DNA of 64,000 nt from positions 1 through 64,000 of the forward strand of contig DATJQJ010000055.1 of the NCBI GenBank assembly GCA_035505975.1, given 5' to 3'. Shown here piece by piece: positions 1-8,884 of the stretch (position 1 is its first letter; the number at the start of each line of letters is the position of its first letter). Both the position numbers and the translations under genes were made by a program. The notes below the pieces were generated by a model, which saw nothing but the letters and a program-made list of their open reading frames with translations, did not search any database and had not been told where the DNA came from. The stretch comes from CAIKOD01 sp035505975 (GTDB lineage: Archaea; Halobacteriota; Methanomicrobia; Methanomicrobiales; Methanospirillaceae).

Positions 1-314
1 CCCGGCCGGGGCGTCTCATTCTATGGTCAGATTCCCTAAAAGGTTTATGGGTATGCCTGTTTACCCATCTGCACTGAATGTAAAACAAGTCCGGAAGGCG
101 CCCACCGCTGCCGACACGTTTTCTTGGGATTCTGACAGCCGCCCATAATCCATAAAACTACACACTACGAATGGTGTAATATTTAATAATATATCACAGA
201 AGATAGTGATACAATTAAAATCGGTGGCAATTTAAAGAGTTTTTATGGATTAGCTCATTAAACACCTTTAACTCATGAACTAACTGATTTTTTATAGCAC
301 CCGCAATACTATAT
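1..314. other. intergenic, nothing recognised
   Basis: AT-rich non-coding stretch before the stop codon of the DUF2252 gene. I see no convincing ORF, RNA gene or repeat. The first bases form a short GC-rich run (ccggccggg) that could belong to a feature lying outside the window. Confidence 0.5.
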
Positions 315-1715
315 CTAACTCTCTGTGTCAGCCTTAAGCTCTCCCGATTTTATTGCCTCTATGAAAACCTTGTAATCCCGTTCGGTCTGATCGGCATACA
401 ACCTTGCGAACGTCCCGATTGCCCGGTCGAAGATATCCGTCTTCCCGATATATCCTGATATCATCGCTGCGTCTCCCGCACGTGCATGGGCACGCGCAAG
501 CGTCCAACCGCATACTTCGGCATAGCGAGATAATTGCAGAGGTGGCATCATTTCGATATCAACCGAAAATTTCATGTCCCTAAGCTGCCGGAAATAAAAA
601 TGATATTTTTTTCCGATTGCCCACCCGAGGAGCATATCACTTGCCGACTGCATCGATCGCTGACCGGCTACAACACGTTCTCCATGATTTTTAAACTCGC
701 TTTTCCCGGCATAGGGTTCGAGTACGGATGCCATTGCCTGCTTTACCTGAAGGATCAATATGTCATTATCTTCAGCTACCAGTAATAAGACACCACATCT
801 TGTCCCGACACTCCCGATGCCAACTACTTTAACTGCCATGTCCATGATATGATATCGGTCTAACAAACCCCGCCGTTCATACGATAGTGATTTCCGGTAC
901 ACCTCAAAGAGGCTGATGAATCTCTCCGGGATTTTTGTCTCCCTGGGGGGATGATAAATGAGTGGAGGCTGATCCATAATGGACCGTCTACCGGCTATAA
1001 CTTGGGTGATTTTTGGGAAAATGCTCTCTGCACTGTTTGATCTCGCCTTTTGAGCGATGACCTGTCGGCGGTGTTTAGTTTCTGCATCTGGTGATGCAGC
1101 TATAAACTTATCCACATCAAACCGGGCATACCAGACATCAAGTATTTTCATCGACGCAAATTTTGTAATTGCTTCACGATATGCCTGGATGCATTTCCGG
1201 GTAATTAATTTACATTCTCTTTCCGAGAATTTATTATCCCTTGCCGCCACAGAAAAACTTGTTGCCAGACGCTTGATATCCCATTCAAATGGTGCAGGAA
1301 GGGTTTCATCGAAGTCGTTAATGTCAAAGATGAGGTTTCGCTCGGGAGTTGCGAACAATCCAAAATTTAAGAGATGACAATCCCCACATGACTGTACTCT
1401 GATATCAGCGGTGGGCATCATAGCAATGTCCAGTGCCATAAGGGACGCGGATCCTCGAAAAAATGTAAACGGGCTTTTTGACATGCGGCCATACCGGATC
1501 GGGACGAGGTGCGCCCACCTGTCCTCACTCGATGTTTTTATCACGGAAACAGGGTCCGTCCGATCGGATCCCGGTTCAAATTGTGCATGAGACTCTCTCG
1601 GGAATTCGTTTCTCCTGTCTTTTCCTTCCTGTTTACGCTGGGCTGTGGTTTTATATTCGGTAGTAAACCGCGGAAGTCCATATTCATCCCGCTCAATCGT
1701 AATCTTGTGTGACAT
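315..1715 (-). CDS. DUF2252 family protein
   Basis: 466-residue soluble protein. It matches the DUF2252 family by the N-terminal block around 'FFRGSASLM', the 'SCGDCHLLNFG' motif followed by 'DINDFDET', and a later 'GIGSVGTRC' segment. The family resembles aminoglycoside-phosphotransferase/kinase folds, but no substrate is established. The reading frame is open further upstream, to 1769. I chose the ATG at 1715 (MSHKIT) because GAGGGG sits five bases before it. The gene is monocistronic, with more than 700 bp of non-coding DNA upstream. Family call is from motif recognition; function unknown. Confidence 0.85.
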   Translation of the reverse strand: MSHKITIERDEYGLPRFTTEYKTTAQRKQEGKDRRNEFPRESHAQFEPGSDRTDPVSVIKTSSEDRWAHLVPIRYGRMSKSPFTFFRGSASLMALDIAMMPTADIRVQSCGDCHLLNFGLFATPERNLIFDINDFDETLPAPFEWDIKRLATSFSVAARDNKFSERECKLITRKCIQAYREAITKFASMKILDVWYARFDVDKFIAASPDAETKHRRQVIAQKARSNSAESIFPKITQVIAGRRSIMDQPPLIYHPPRETKIPERFISLFEVYRKSLSYERRGLLDRYHIMDMAVKVVGIGSVGTRCGVLLLVAEDNDILILQVKQAMASVLEPYAGKSEFKNHGERVVAGQRSMQSASDMLLGWAIGKKYHFYFRQLRDMKFSVDIEMMPPLQLSRYAEVCGWTLARAHARAGDAAMISGYIGKTDIFDRAIGTFARLYADQTERDYKVFIEAIKSGELKADTES

Positions 1716-2457
1716 GTTGCCCCTCTTCCAACTACAGGATAAGATTCGGTACTCTATCATGTTATTCATTAATTATAGAGTATTATGTGAGTATGGCAGG
1801 AAACAAGACCTCAACCGAATCCAGATAGAAATTGAACCAAATAATTATCTTAAAACTGCAACCATGCTACGCCGGATTCTGCATTGCAACTAATACCCCA
1901 ATCTGCCGGTCTTAATTTTTTACAACTCTATCAAGCACCTTATAACTTTTTTGACAGTTCATTCCGTTTTCAGCCTGTTCCGGGTCCGATATTTTAACTG
2001 ATTTATTCCCGGGTCCACCCCTATAACAACCACAGTACTGAAGGAAAAGGAACGTGGTCGTAATACAGTCCATTCCTCATTGCCAATGCATCGAAGGACA
2101 AATATCTCCAAATCTCCTAAATGGTTTTATTTCGGTAATTTTCGGGAATATTTATACCTTGAAAAACAATTCTTTACACTATGGTTCCCGACATTCGGGC
2201 GAGCCGGATTTTTTCAACGATCAGGAGATCCACCTGCCCGAGGAAGTGGTCGCCGGTATATCGTTTGCTCTGGAAATTATTCCAAAAAAACACAGATATC
2301 GATTTTTTCAATCAGAAGACCGATGTGTAGTGAAATTCACATCTTGATTTATTCTTTTTTAGCTTTAAAGACTTCGGTCATACAGTCAATCGTTACCGCG
2401 GTCATACCTGCAATCCGGGGGGAGGAGTCATAAAATTACCCTCCGGGAGGCAAAGCA
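1716..2457. other. intergenic, no confident gene
   Basis: About 740 AT-rich bases between the divergent DUF2252 gene and the small basic protein gene. Two overlapping plus-strand ORFs (2054-2347 and 2080-2433) have poor codon character, no ribosome binding site and no recognisable motif, so I do not call them. Probably holds the promoters of both flanking genes. Confidence 0.4.
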
Positions 2458-2469
2458 AATTTATATAAG
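2458..2469 (+). promoter_or_regulatory. TATA-box-like promoter of small basic protein gene
   Basis: The sequence aatttatataag matches an archaeal TATA element and lies about 50 bases upstream of the ATG at 2520. That predicts a transcription start near 2490 and a leader of about 30 bases containing the GGTG ribosome binding site. Confidence 0.5.
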
Positions 2470-2519
2470 AAGATCTAAATTTTGAATATCTAACCCGGAT
2501 CAGGGTTTGAGGTGCATCA

Positions 2520-2735
2520 ATGGGAACAAAAATTGGAAAAGAAAAGATTCAGCGTGAAAATGGCTATCTCTACTTTGTAGGAAAAGATGGATATGTCTGG
2601 GCAGCCCCGATGAAACACAACAAAACCGGCAAGAAAAAGAAAGTCGGGACCGAAAAAATTGCCAAGGAAAAAGGATTCATGTATTACCTTGGCAAGGATG
2701 GGTTCATCGGTAAAGCCAAAATGAAGAATGCATAA
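2520..2735 (+). CDS. small basic protein with two tandem repeats
   Basis: 71 residues, very lysine-rich. It is built from two similar halves of about 30 residues: 'KIGKEKIQRENGYLYFVGKDGYV' in the first matches 'KVGTEKIAKEKGFMYYLGKDGFI' in the second (each shown only in part as a motif), joined by a Lys-rich linker 'TGKKKKVG'. The pattern of alternating aromatic and glycine residues suggests a small beta-rich fold, and the charge suggests nucleic acid binding, which is inference. GAGGTG precedes the ATG. I believe similar short proteins occur in other methanogens, but I know no function. Confidence 0.75.
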   Translation: MGTKIGKEKIQRENGYLYFVGKDGYVWAAPMKHNKTGKKKKVGTEKIAKEKGFMYYLGKDGFIGKAKMKNA

Positions 2736-2894
2736 CAAAATTCCTCATTTTTATCGATTCAGGTTCAGGGCCGGGGCAAGCGGACCCCTTGCATGAGCGG
2801 TTCGCTTCTCCTCAGAAGAACCACGAAAGCCCTCATGACCTGAAATCGGACTGTTCTTTGTTTCAGGTGACAATCTCAATGAAATCGTGATCCA

Positions 2895-3458
2895 ATGAAC
2901 GCATGTCTGCTGGTAATCGATGTCCAGAACGAGTATTTCACGGGGAAACTACGCATAACGCATCCCCCGGGAAGCCTCTCCCATGTCCTTCAGGCGATGG
3001 ACGCTGCTCATGCGGCCGGAATACCGGTTATTATCGTGCAGCATTCCAATCCAGGTCCCAATGCCGTTACGTTCCGGCCCGGGACGAACGAGTACGAACT
3101 CCATCCCGACATAAAACGTCGACCCTTCGATATGCATATCGAAAAAACATTTCCTGGCAGCTTCACCAATACAGGCCTTGAAACGTGGTTGAAAGAGCAT
3201 AACATCGATTCATTGACAATTTCCGGTTACATGACACAGATGTGCTGCGATACCACCGCCCGCCAGGCCTTTAATCGCGGATACCAGGTAACATTTCTGT
3301 CCGATGCGACGGGAACTCTTTCGGTCACAAATAGTGCCGGATCGGTGCGCGACAGCGACCTGCACCGGGCGGTGCTTGTTACACAACAGATGAAATTTTC
3401 TCGTGTTATGACGACGATGGACTGGATCTTGTCATTACCAATCGATTACGACTCTTAA
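2895..3458 (+). CDS. isochorismatase-family cysteine hydrolase
   Basis: 187-residue cytoplasmic hydrolase of the isochorismatase/nicotinamidase superfamily. The catalytic Asp lies in 'LLVIDVQNEYF' (residue 9), the Lys in 'HIEKTFPGSF' and the nucleophilic Cys in 'SGYMTQMCCDTTA', with the cis-peptide-forming region before it. These residues complete the Asp-Lys-Cys triad. Family members hydrolyse small amides or enol ethers; the substrate here cannot be assigned from sequence. Length is typical. The gene stands alone between the small basic protein and the convergent aquaporin operon. Confidence 0.88.
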   Translation: MNACLLVIDVQNEYFTGKLRITHPPGSLSHVLQAMDAAHAAGIPVIIVQHSNPGPNAVTFRPGTNEYELHPDIKRRPFDMHIEKTFPGSFTNTGLETWLKEHNIDSLTISGYMTQMCCDTTARQAFNRGYQVTFLSDATGTLSVTNSAGSVRDSDLHRAVLVTQQMKFSRVMTTMDWILSLPIDYDS

Positions 3459-3645
3459 AAAAACGTTCATGATCGGCCAACAGTATGGGATCTTCCCTGT
3501 CAAATCCTTGGAAACTCATAAAGTCGATGTTACTTAGGCCGTTGTTTGGTCATGGAAACAAATGGTTCCGAAAAAGAATGTCCGGGCTGGTGCGTAAATC
3601 CGGATGAAATACTAAGAATAAACAATGGAATAGTCAAAAATCGGA

Positions 3646-4389
3646 TTATTCCTCCCTTAATGTCCAGTCATAGAACAGTGCGGCCGCGATCGCGCCGATA
3701 ACCGGCCCGACGATATACAGGGGCATGAATACCCAGAAGTTCGGTCCGCCGAAGACCGAATCGATCAGGTACGGGCCGAATGTTCTCGCAGGGTTTAAAG
3801 AACCTCCGGAAATATTTCCGAGCGTGATAATGATCCCGCCGACGGTGAGACCTATCACGAGCCCTGCAAAACCATGGGGTGCACGTTTGTCGACCGCAAC
3901 ACCCATGATGACCAGCATCAGGACAAATGTCCCTATAGCCTCTGCGAGTAATGCCTGGCCGTATCCAATACCCGGGAATGGCGCGGTCGCGCCCATGCCC
4001 CCGGTTGTAACGGCATTCATCCCGACGCATGCGAGAAACAGAAGACTTCCCAGTGTCGCACCAATGCACTGGGCGATTATATAGGCAACGGTTTCACCGG
4101 CGGGAAACCGTTTCGTGACGAATAATGCAATAGTAACGGCAGGATTAATATGCGCGCCTGAAATCCTTCCCATGGCATAAATCACCGCGGCGATAACGAT
4201 TGCGAATGCCATGCCGATGGCAAGCCAGTCTGCCAGCCCACCGAGTTCTCCGATCCCGATATTAAAAGACGTCGTGGGTTTGTTTCCCGCTGCAAGCATC
4301 AGGGTGATGATCGCCGCCCCGGCACCGAAAAAGACGAGGAACAGGGTTCCAATACATTCTGCTATGCAGCGGACAGACAGTTTGACCAT
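3646..4389 (-). CDS. aqpM: aquaporin (AqpM-like MIP channel)
   Basis: 247-residue integral membrane channel of the major intrinsic protein family. Both half-helix signatures are intact: 'SGAHINPAVT' in the first half and 'SGGSLNPARTFGP' in the second. Six hydrophobic helices surround them. Archaeal AqpM conducts water and some small neutral solutes. The frame is open further upstream, but the ATG at 4389 is preceded by AGGAGAAATA and overlaps the stop codon of the DUF2180 gene (TAATG), so I start there. It is the last gene of a three-gene operon with DUF2193 and DUF2180. Confidence 0.93.
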   Translation of the reverse strand: MVKLSVRCIAECIGTLFLVFFGAGAAIITLMLAAGNKPTTSFNIGIGELGGLADWLAIGMAFAIVIAAVIYAMGRISGAHINPAVTIALFVTKRFPAGETVAYIIAQCIGATLGSLLFLACVGMNAVTTGGMGATAPFPGIGYGQALLAEAIGTFVLMLVIMGVAVDKRAPHGFAGLVIGLTVGGIIITLGNISGGSLNPARTFGPYLIDSVFGGPNFWVFMPLYIVGPVIGAIAAALFYDWTLREE

Positions 4390-4601
4390 TATTTCTCCTT
4401 TCCAAACGCGGTGCTGCAATCCGGGCAGAGCATCCTCGGCATCTTTTCCGGAAGCCTGAATGAAGGAAGCGGGTAGCCCCCTTCCCAGACGTCCACTTCC
4501 TTTCTGATCGTATGGTTCATACAGGTCCCCATTCCACATACGACGCAGACTGCAACCGCATCGCTGTCCCTGCCTTCCCTGGCACATACGTAGCATTTCA
4601 T
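4389..4601 (-). CDS. DUF2180 family zinc-ribbon-like small protein
   Basis: 70 residues with four paired cysteine/histidine knuckles: 'MKCYVC', 'CVVCGMGTCMNH' and 'CPDC'. This spacing resembles a B-box or treble-clef zinc-binding fold. It matches the archaeal DUF2180 family, which has no known function. It is translationally coupled to the aquaporin gene by a TAATG overlap and lies 31 bases after the DUF2193 gene, so the three are probably co-transcribed. A role as a partner or regulator of DUF2193 or the aquaporin is inference only. Confidence 0.8.
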   Translation of the reverse strand: MKCYVCAREGRDSDAVAVCVVCGMGTCMNHTIRKEVDVWEGGYPLPSFRLPEKMPRMLCPDCSTAFGKEK

Positions 4602-4632
4602 TTGTGTATGCCTCTCATTCCGGGATTCATAG

Positions 4633-6132
4633 TTATACCGCTTCTCTCCACTGGCACGAACTGTGCCTGAAGTCTATCAGGGCTGCCGAGGCACAGTTTT
4701 TGCATATCCGTGCAGGCGCGGCAGCGACGTCCTTATGGAGTGCGATAATATTCGTCATCAGGGTTGCCGTTACCGGTTCGCTCGTAAGAAGGCACGGGTA
4801 ATCTGCGAGCCGCATCATCGCCGAGAACCGGACCGTCATGGCGCAGGCAGGGTATGCATATCTCTGGGGGTTAGCAAGGACTTCATTTTCGTGGATGGGT
4901 GATAGATCCACTTCAATCCCGCCGATCCTGGGTTTCACCGGCCCGGGTTCGCTGCTTCGCATGCGCCGTGCCTTGTCAACCAGTTTCCATCCCCGGTAGA
5001 TCATGTCCATGAAGTCACAATTATGGAGTTCGATTGCCGCACCTCGCCTTGGGTACAGCTGGACATAGTTGTGGTACCGTTTGGTCAGCATATCCACGAC
5101 CATGATCGCATTGAAACCGTCCAATTCCAGGATGTATTCCGCAGCACTCGCCGATGAACCGGTGGCGACTGACAGGACTTCGTGTTCGTTTTTAATTTTC
5201 GGGACGGCTGCCGAAAGCGTCGAATCCATCACTCCTGTTACGGCATCAATCACCCCCATGATCACGTCGTCTTTGCACATATTGTACGTCGACTGCGAGA
5301 TGTGATGTGCGATATCGCCGACGCAATACGCAGGGATCGTAAGAATATTGCCGTAATGAACCCCTTCGTTAAGGGCCCCCCTTACCGAGTCCGCCATTTT
5401 TACCCGGTAGTCTTTCATATATTTCCGGCAGTCGAACGAGTTCTGGCCCACGCTGTCCATCAGGTCAGCCTGTGCGGTAACCGGCGTATCATAAATAGAC
5501 TGGATCATTGCCGTTTCACGACGTACTGCCTCAGCAAGTGTCGCCCCATTCTCTACCGCATGAGCAAACACATCTCCGATACCATACGACGTGTTCATCG
5601 CCCATGATTTTGAGGCAAGGATCGTCTGCTTGTGCGCAACCGGAATGTCAAGGTTCCGGAGGATCTGGTTTACGATGTTACTGCTGCTGCCCGGGATCAG
5701 TGCAAAGTCGACAACACATGTCGGTCCATAAAATCCTGCATAGCGACGTGCGGATTCCCTGCCGATCAGGGCCTCGGCCGACGCTACGGCTTTGATAAAT
5801 ATTTCTACGCTTTTCCGGAACTCGGGGTCGTGATCGTACAGCATTTCCATAATGACCGGCGTCTGGTAATGTTCGACAAACGGGTCGTCTTCGGGCCTGA
5901 TCGTAGTCGTAAGGCCTTTGAGGATTGTATAGTGGGCGTTCACCGAATCCTTGTGCAAGTCGAAAACAGCCTTACTCTGGTCGCCGGCCGGCTTCATGCT
6001 CTTGACGGCGTCGACATATACCCTGGTATCTTCGATTGTGAAATTCGTTCCCCGCTTCTTTTTTACCTGGTCCACGTCCGCGTGCTGGGCCGCCATCGCT
6101 TCCGCAACCATTTTTTTGATGATCTCCTGCAT
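4633..6132 (-). CDS. DUF2193 domain protein of methanogens
   Basis: 499-residue soluble protein that I match to DUF2193, a family largely confined to methanogens. The N-terminus (MQEIIKKMVAEAMAAQ) and internal blocks 'KKRGTNFTIED' and 'SYGIGDVFAHAVENGA' are family-like. The C-terminus carries cysteines (YPACAMT, CKNCASAA) that could bind a metal or iron-sulfur cluster. The open frame extends to a GTG at 6216, but I use the ATG at 6132, where the conserved-looking region begins. First gene of the DUF2193-DUF2180-aquaporin operon. No catalytic function is established. Confidence 0.78.
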   Translation of the reverse strand: MQEIIKKMVAEAMAAQHADVDQVKKKRGTNFTIEDTRVYVDAVKSMKPAGDQSKAVFDLHKDSVNAHYTILKGLTTTIRPEDDPFVEHYQTPVIMEMLYDHDPEFRKSVEIFIKAVASAEALIGRESARRYAGFYGPTCVVDFALIPGSSSNIVNQILRNLDIPVAHKQTILASKSWAMNTSYGIGDVFAHAVENGATLAEAVRRETAMIQSIYDTPVTAQADLMDSVGQNSFDCRKYMKDYRVKMADSVRGALNEGVHYGNILTIPAYCVGDIAHHISQSTYNMCKDDVIMGVIDAVTGVMDSTLSAAVPKIKNEHEVLSVATGSSASAAEYILELDGFNAIMVVDMLTKRYHNYVQLYPRRGAAIELHNCDFMDMIYRGWKLVDKARRMRSSEPGPVKPRIGGIEVDLSPIHENEVLANPQRYAYPACAMTVRFSAMMRLADYPCLLTSEPVTATLMTNIIALHKDVAAAPARICKNCASAALIDFRHSSCQWREAV

Positions 6133-6766
6133 GGTCTTCTGGATCTCCCGGCACCATGATGGTGCCCTAGAAGCCTTGATACCGTGCATCCCTATTAAAT
6201 GCATGGTGGGGGGCACTCCCTGCGGGACCCCAGACTAAGGATCAGTCAGGTTACCTGCATCCATCATTGCAGCGTTTCTGCTTTTCATCTCCCTTCAGGC
6301 CATTACCGGTATCCAATAATAAGCCTGCAGAGCAGTAAACCGCTAATGACATAGTTGCCGGTGAAATCGCCGGCCCTGTGTGACCGAAGATAAATGCGGG
6401 ATCGACAAGGAGACTCATAAGAAGAATAGAGAAAAAATATAGAGCCATATAGATGATTTTTGGAAATGCAGGAAATATATTCGATGAAATCTAAAAATAC
6501 CTTATAAAATAGAACGTTCCCACTGGGATAATGATAACGGTCGACAAAAAATAGCAGGTTGCCCGGGTTAATGGTAAAAAACGGCGGGCGGGGGTGAACT
6601 CACGAAGAGGTCGAGGCCGGGCGCCGCTACGAAGACGATTGAGATCCCGGTCATCGTGATGAAGTACGCCTGATGTATAAACGGCGCATTACAAGGAATA
6701 TCGTCATACCTCTTGTCAGGACGACCGGTATCCCATTATTGCCGGGAACCCTCACATCGTATCCTT
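6133..6766 (-). other. intergenic with possible membrane-protein remnants
   Basis: No intact gene. On the minus strand, short hydrophobic stretches can be read (near 6680-6590 as 'AYFITMTGISIVFVAAPG'; near 6448-6251 a 65-codon ORF with 'GPAISPATMSLAVYC'). They are in different frames, without ribosome binding sites, and could be debris of a lost membrane-protein gene. The promoter of the DUF2193 operon should lie in the left part. Confidence 0.3.
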
Positions 6767-8080
6767 TTAAGAAGCGCCCCTGGTCCCGATTGAGGAGATA
6801 TAGCTGATCCCGAGCTTCGCCTTTCTTACCCTCGTAGAATCCATCAGGTGGCGCATATCAATGAACTCCCCGTTTTGTGTTGTTGTCTTCACCTGGTGCG
6901 AGATCTCGGACCTGGTGTCGAAGGGGACGTCCCTGAATATCACCCCGTGGTTATGCAGGTATTTGGATGCAGCGGCATTGTCTGACGGATGGACATAGGA
7001 AATTGCATGGATCATCTCTGCATTAAAGGCAGAGAGATCTGAGGAAAAGTCGATGCCGATCCCGAAACTGACAAGGGTATCGCCCCGGTACCGGGGTTCG
7101 GTATTCGTATCGTTCCATTCATCATAGTTTTCGGGATCCATGATGGATCCCTTGTTCGGGGGCCGCCTGTCAACTACCGGTGAGAATTTAATCTCCGAAC
7201 TGATGACACCTTCGGCAATGCCATATAATACGAGGCTGATGATACCCCTGAAATCTTCTCTTCTTCCTTTTGCAAATGAAAATATCGCGGAATAGAGTTC
7301 GGCGAGTGTTACCCCCCCGGCATGTCCTGTCTCGAATGTAATAATTTCATGGAACTGGCCAGCCAGGGCGATATTGAACCCGGTGAAAATCCTGACTCCG
7401 CCGGTATCTTTTACCGGGGTAAAAAAATCAGGAGTACGGTGACCATCGGTCGGGACGTAAACCATGGACCCGTGAAGTGTGATCATTTCACCCAGTAGTG
7501 GCATCGCATCGTCGATATTTTTCCCAAGGGCACCAAGACCAAGTGAATAATCCGCATCGGCAAAGCCGATGGTCCTGATATCGTCCTTTGTAATGGAAGA
7601 CTCGAGCACCTTGGCAAGGTCGCCGGTAACGATCAGGGATGCAGGTGTCGAAGACCTGGACTCGACGGCATAGACAACATCATGAACAGTGAACGTCTTG
7701 GGATGCTCCACGGGGAGCAGGTCTTCTGCATCGGGCCGCGCACGACATGCAATTTCGGCTTCTTTAACCGAAGGATAGATATCGAAAACCTTCAGGAACC
7801 CTGCCATCTCGAGGACATTTCTTGGAAATTCCCCGACGTTTGTCAGCACGAGCGTCCCACCCCGTAGTTTTAACCGTTTTTTCAGGGCAAGGAACACCCG
7901 GATACCAGCGCTTGATAAATACTCTACGCCGGCAAGGTTCAGGATGACCGACCGCGTATCGTCAGGGATGATCTCCCTGATACTTTCATCAAGCTGCTGC
8001 GACCCGAACCCGTCGAGTCTTCCGGTCATCGTCACGACCGGGACCTCTCCCTCTTTCGCAATCCTGATCTCGACACTCAT
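6767..8080 (-). CDS. STAS domain protein with large uncharacterised C-terminal domain
   Basis: 437 residues. Residues 1-110 form a STAS (anti-sigma-factor antagonist-like) domain with the typical 'VVTMTGRLDGFGSQQL' start and 'NLAGVEYLSSAGIRVFLALKK' core, whose serine is the usual phosphorylation site. After a short linker comes about 310 residues that I do not recognise. They contain 'DADYSLGLGALG', 'FETGHAGGVTLAELY' and 'YVHPSDNAAASKYLH', and could be a phosphatase- or FIST-like sensory module. The ATG at 8080 is preceded by GGGGA; an upstream in-frame ATG at 8107 lacks one. It follows an ABC exporter operon on the same strand. Confidence 0.75.
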   Translation of the reverse strand: MSVEIRIAKEGEVPVVTMTGRLDGFGSQQLDESIREIIPDDTRSVILNLAGVEYLSSAGIRVFLALKKRLKLRGGTLVLTNVGEFPRNVLEMAGFLKVFDIYPSVKEAEIACRARPDAEDLLPVEHPKTFTVHDVVYAVESRSSTPASLIVTGDLAKVLESSITKDDIRTIGFADADYSLGLGALGKNIDDAMPLLGEMITLHGSMVYVPTDGHRTPDFFTPVKDTGGVRIFTGFNIALAGQFHEIITFETGHAGGVTLAELYSAIFSFAKGRREDFRGIISLVLYGIAEGVISSEIKFSPVVDRRPPNKGSIMDPENYDEWNDTNTEPRYRGDTLVSFGIGIDFSSDLSAFNAEMIHAISYVHPSDNAAASKYLHNHGVIFRDVPFDTRSEISHQVKTTTQNGEFIDMRHLMDSTRVRKAKLGISYISSIGTRGAS

Positions 8081-8201
8081 CTTCTCGTCCCCTGAATAGT
8101 AGTGCATACCGATAATCCGGCCTGATCACCGTATTCGAAAGTTCAGGATACGGAAGGGCGCGGACATCGGCACCGTACCGGCCGGGAAAAATTATCGGTT
8201 A

Positions 8202-8882
8202 TCAGTTATTTATATCTTCTACTATTTTTCCGTCGCGCAACCTGATTATCCTGTGGAAGTATTCCTTATGCCAGTCTTCGTGCGAAACCATGACGATTGT
8301 CTGGTGCATGTCCTCGTTAATTTCCCGAAACAGGTCAAGGACCATCCTCGAGTTTTCCGTGTCCAGGTTCGCGCAGGGTTCGTCGGCAAAAAGGATATCC
8401 GGCTTATTCACCATCGCACGTGCAATAGCGACACGTTGTTGCTGGCCGCCCGATAATTCCCGTGGCAGGTGGTCACGGCGGTCGCATAAACCGATCTTCT
8501 GGAGAATAGCAAGGCTGTCATTGAATGCCTGCTTCTCGGTGCGGTCCTTACGGAGCATTGAGGTCAGGGAAACATTCTCCATCACTGTGAGATCGGGGAC
8601 CAGTGCGTAGTCCTGAAAGACGTAACCAAGCTTATAGAGCCGGAACATCGTTTTCATGTGGTCGTCGAGGCTTGAGATATCGGTGCCGTCAATAACGATC
8701 CTGCCCGAGGTCGGGGTATCGAGCAGGCCGAGCATGTGGAGGAGGGTGGTCTTGCCGCTCCCGCTCGGCCCCATGATTCCGAGGAATTCTCCCTTTCCGA
8801 TGTCGAGCGTAATGCCGTCGAGGGCCCGGACTTCAACGGTTCCCATGCGGTACAGTTTATGCAAATCTGTTATTTCGATCAT
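8202..8882 (-). CDS. ABC transporter ATPase, LolD/MacB type
   Basis: 226-residue cytoplasmic ATPase. Walker A is 'GPSGSGKTT', the Q-loop 'YVFQDYAL', the signature 'LSGGQQQRVAIARA', Walker B 'ILFADEP' and the switch 'VSHE'. Its length and motif set are those of the LolD/MacB branch, whose members work with FtsX-like permeases as mechanotransmission or export systems. It follows the permease gene with a two-base gap, so the two are certainly one operon. Substrate unknown. Confidence 0.93.
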   Translation of the reverse strand: MIEITDLHKLYRMGTVEVRALDGITLDIGKGEFLGIMGPSGSGKTTLLHMLGLLDTPTSGRIVIDGTDISSLDDHMKTMFRLYKLGYVFQDYALVPDLTVMENVSLTSMLRKDRTEKQAFNDSLAILQKIGLCDRRDHLPRELSGGQQQRVAIARAMVNKPDILFADEPCANLDTENSRMVLDLFREINEDMHQTIVMVSHEDWHKEYFHRIIRLRDGKIVEDINN

Positions 8883-8884
8883 AA

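Noticed and set aside
4390..4596. Upstream extension of the aquaporin ORF to 4596
   Set aside because: The extension is Cys/Gly/Arg-rich, overlaps the DUF2180 gene in another frame, and the ATG at 4389 has a good ribosome site and starts the first membrane helix.
6251..6448. 65-codon hydrophobic ORF upstream of the DUF2193 operon
   Set aside because: No start signal and isolated hydrophobic fragments in different frames nearby; more likely debris than a gene.
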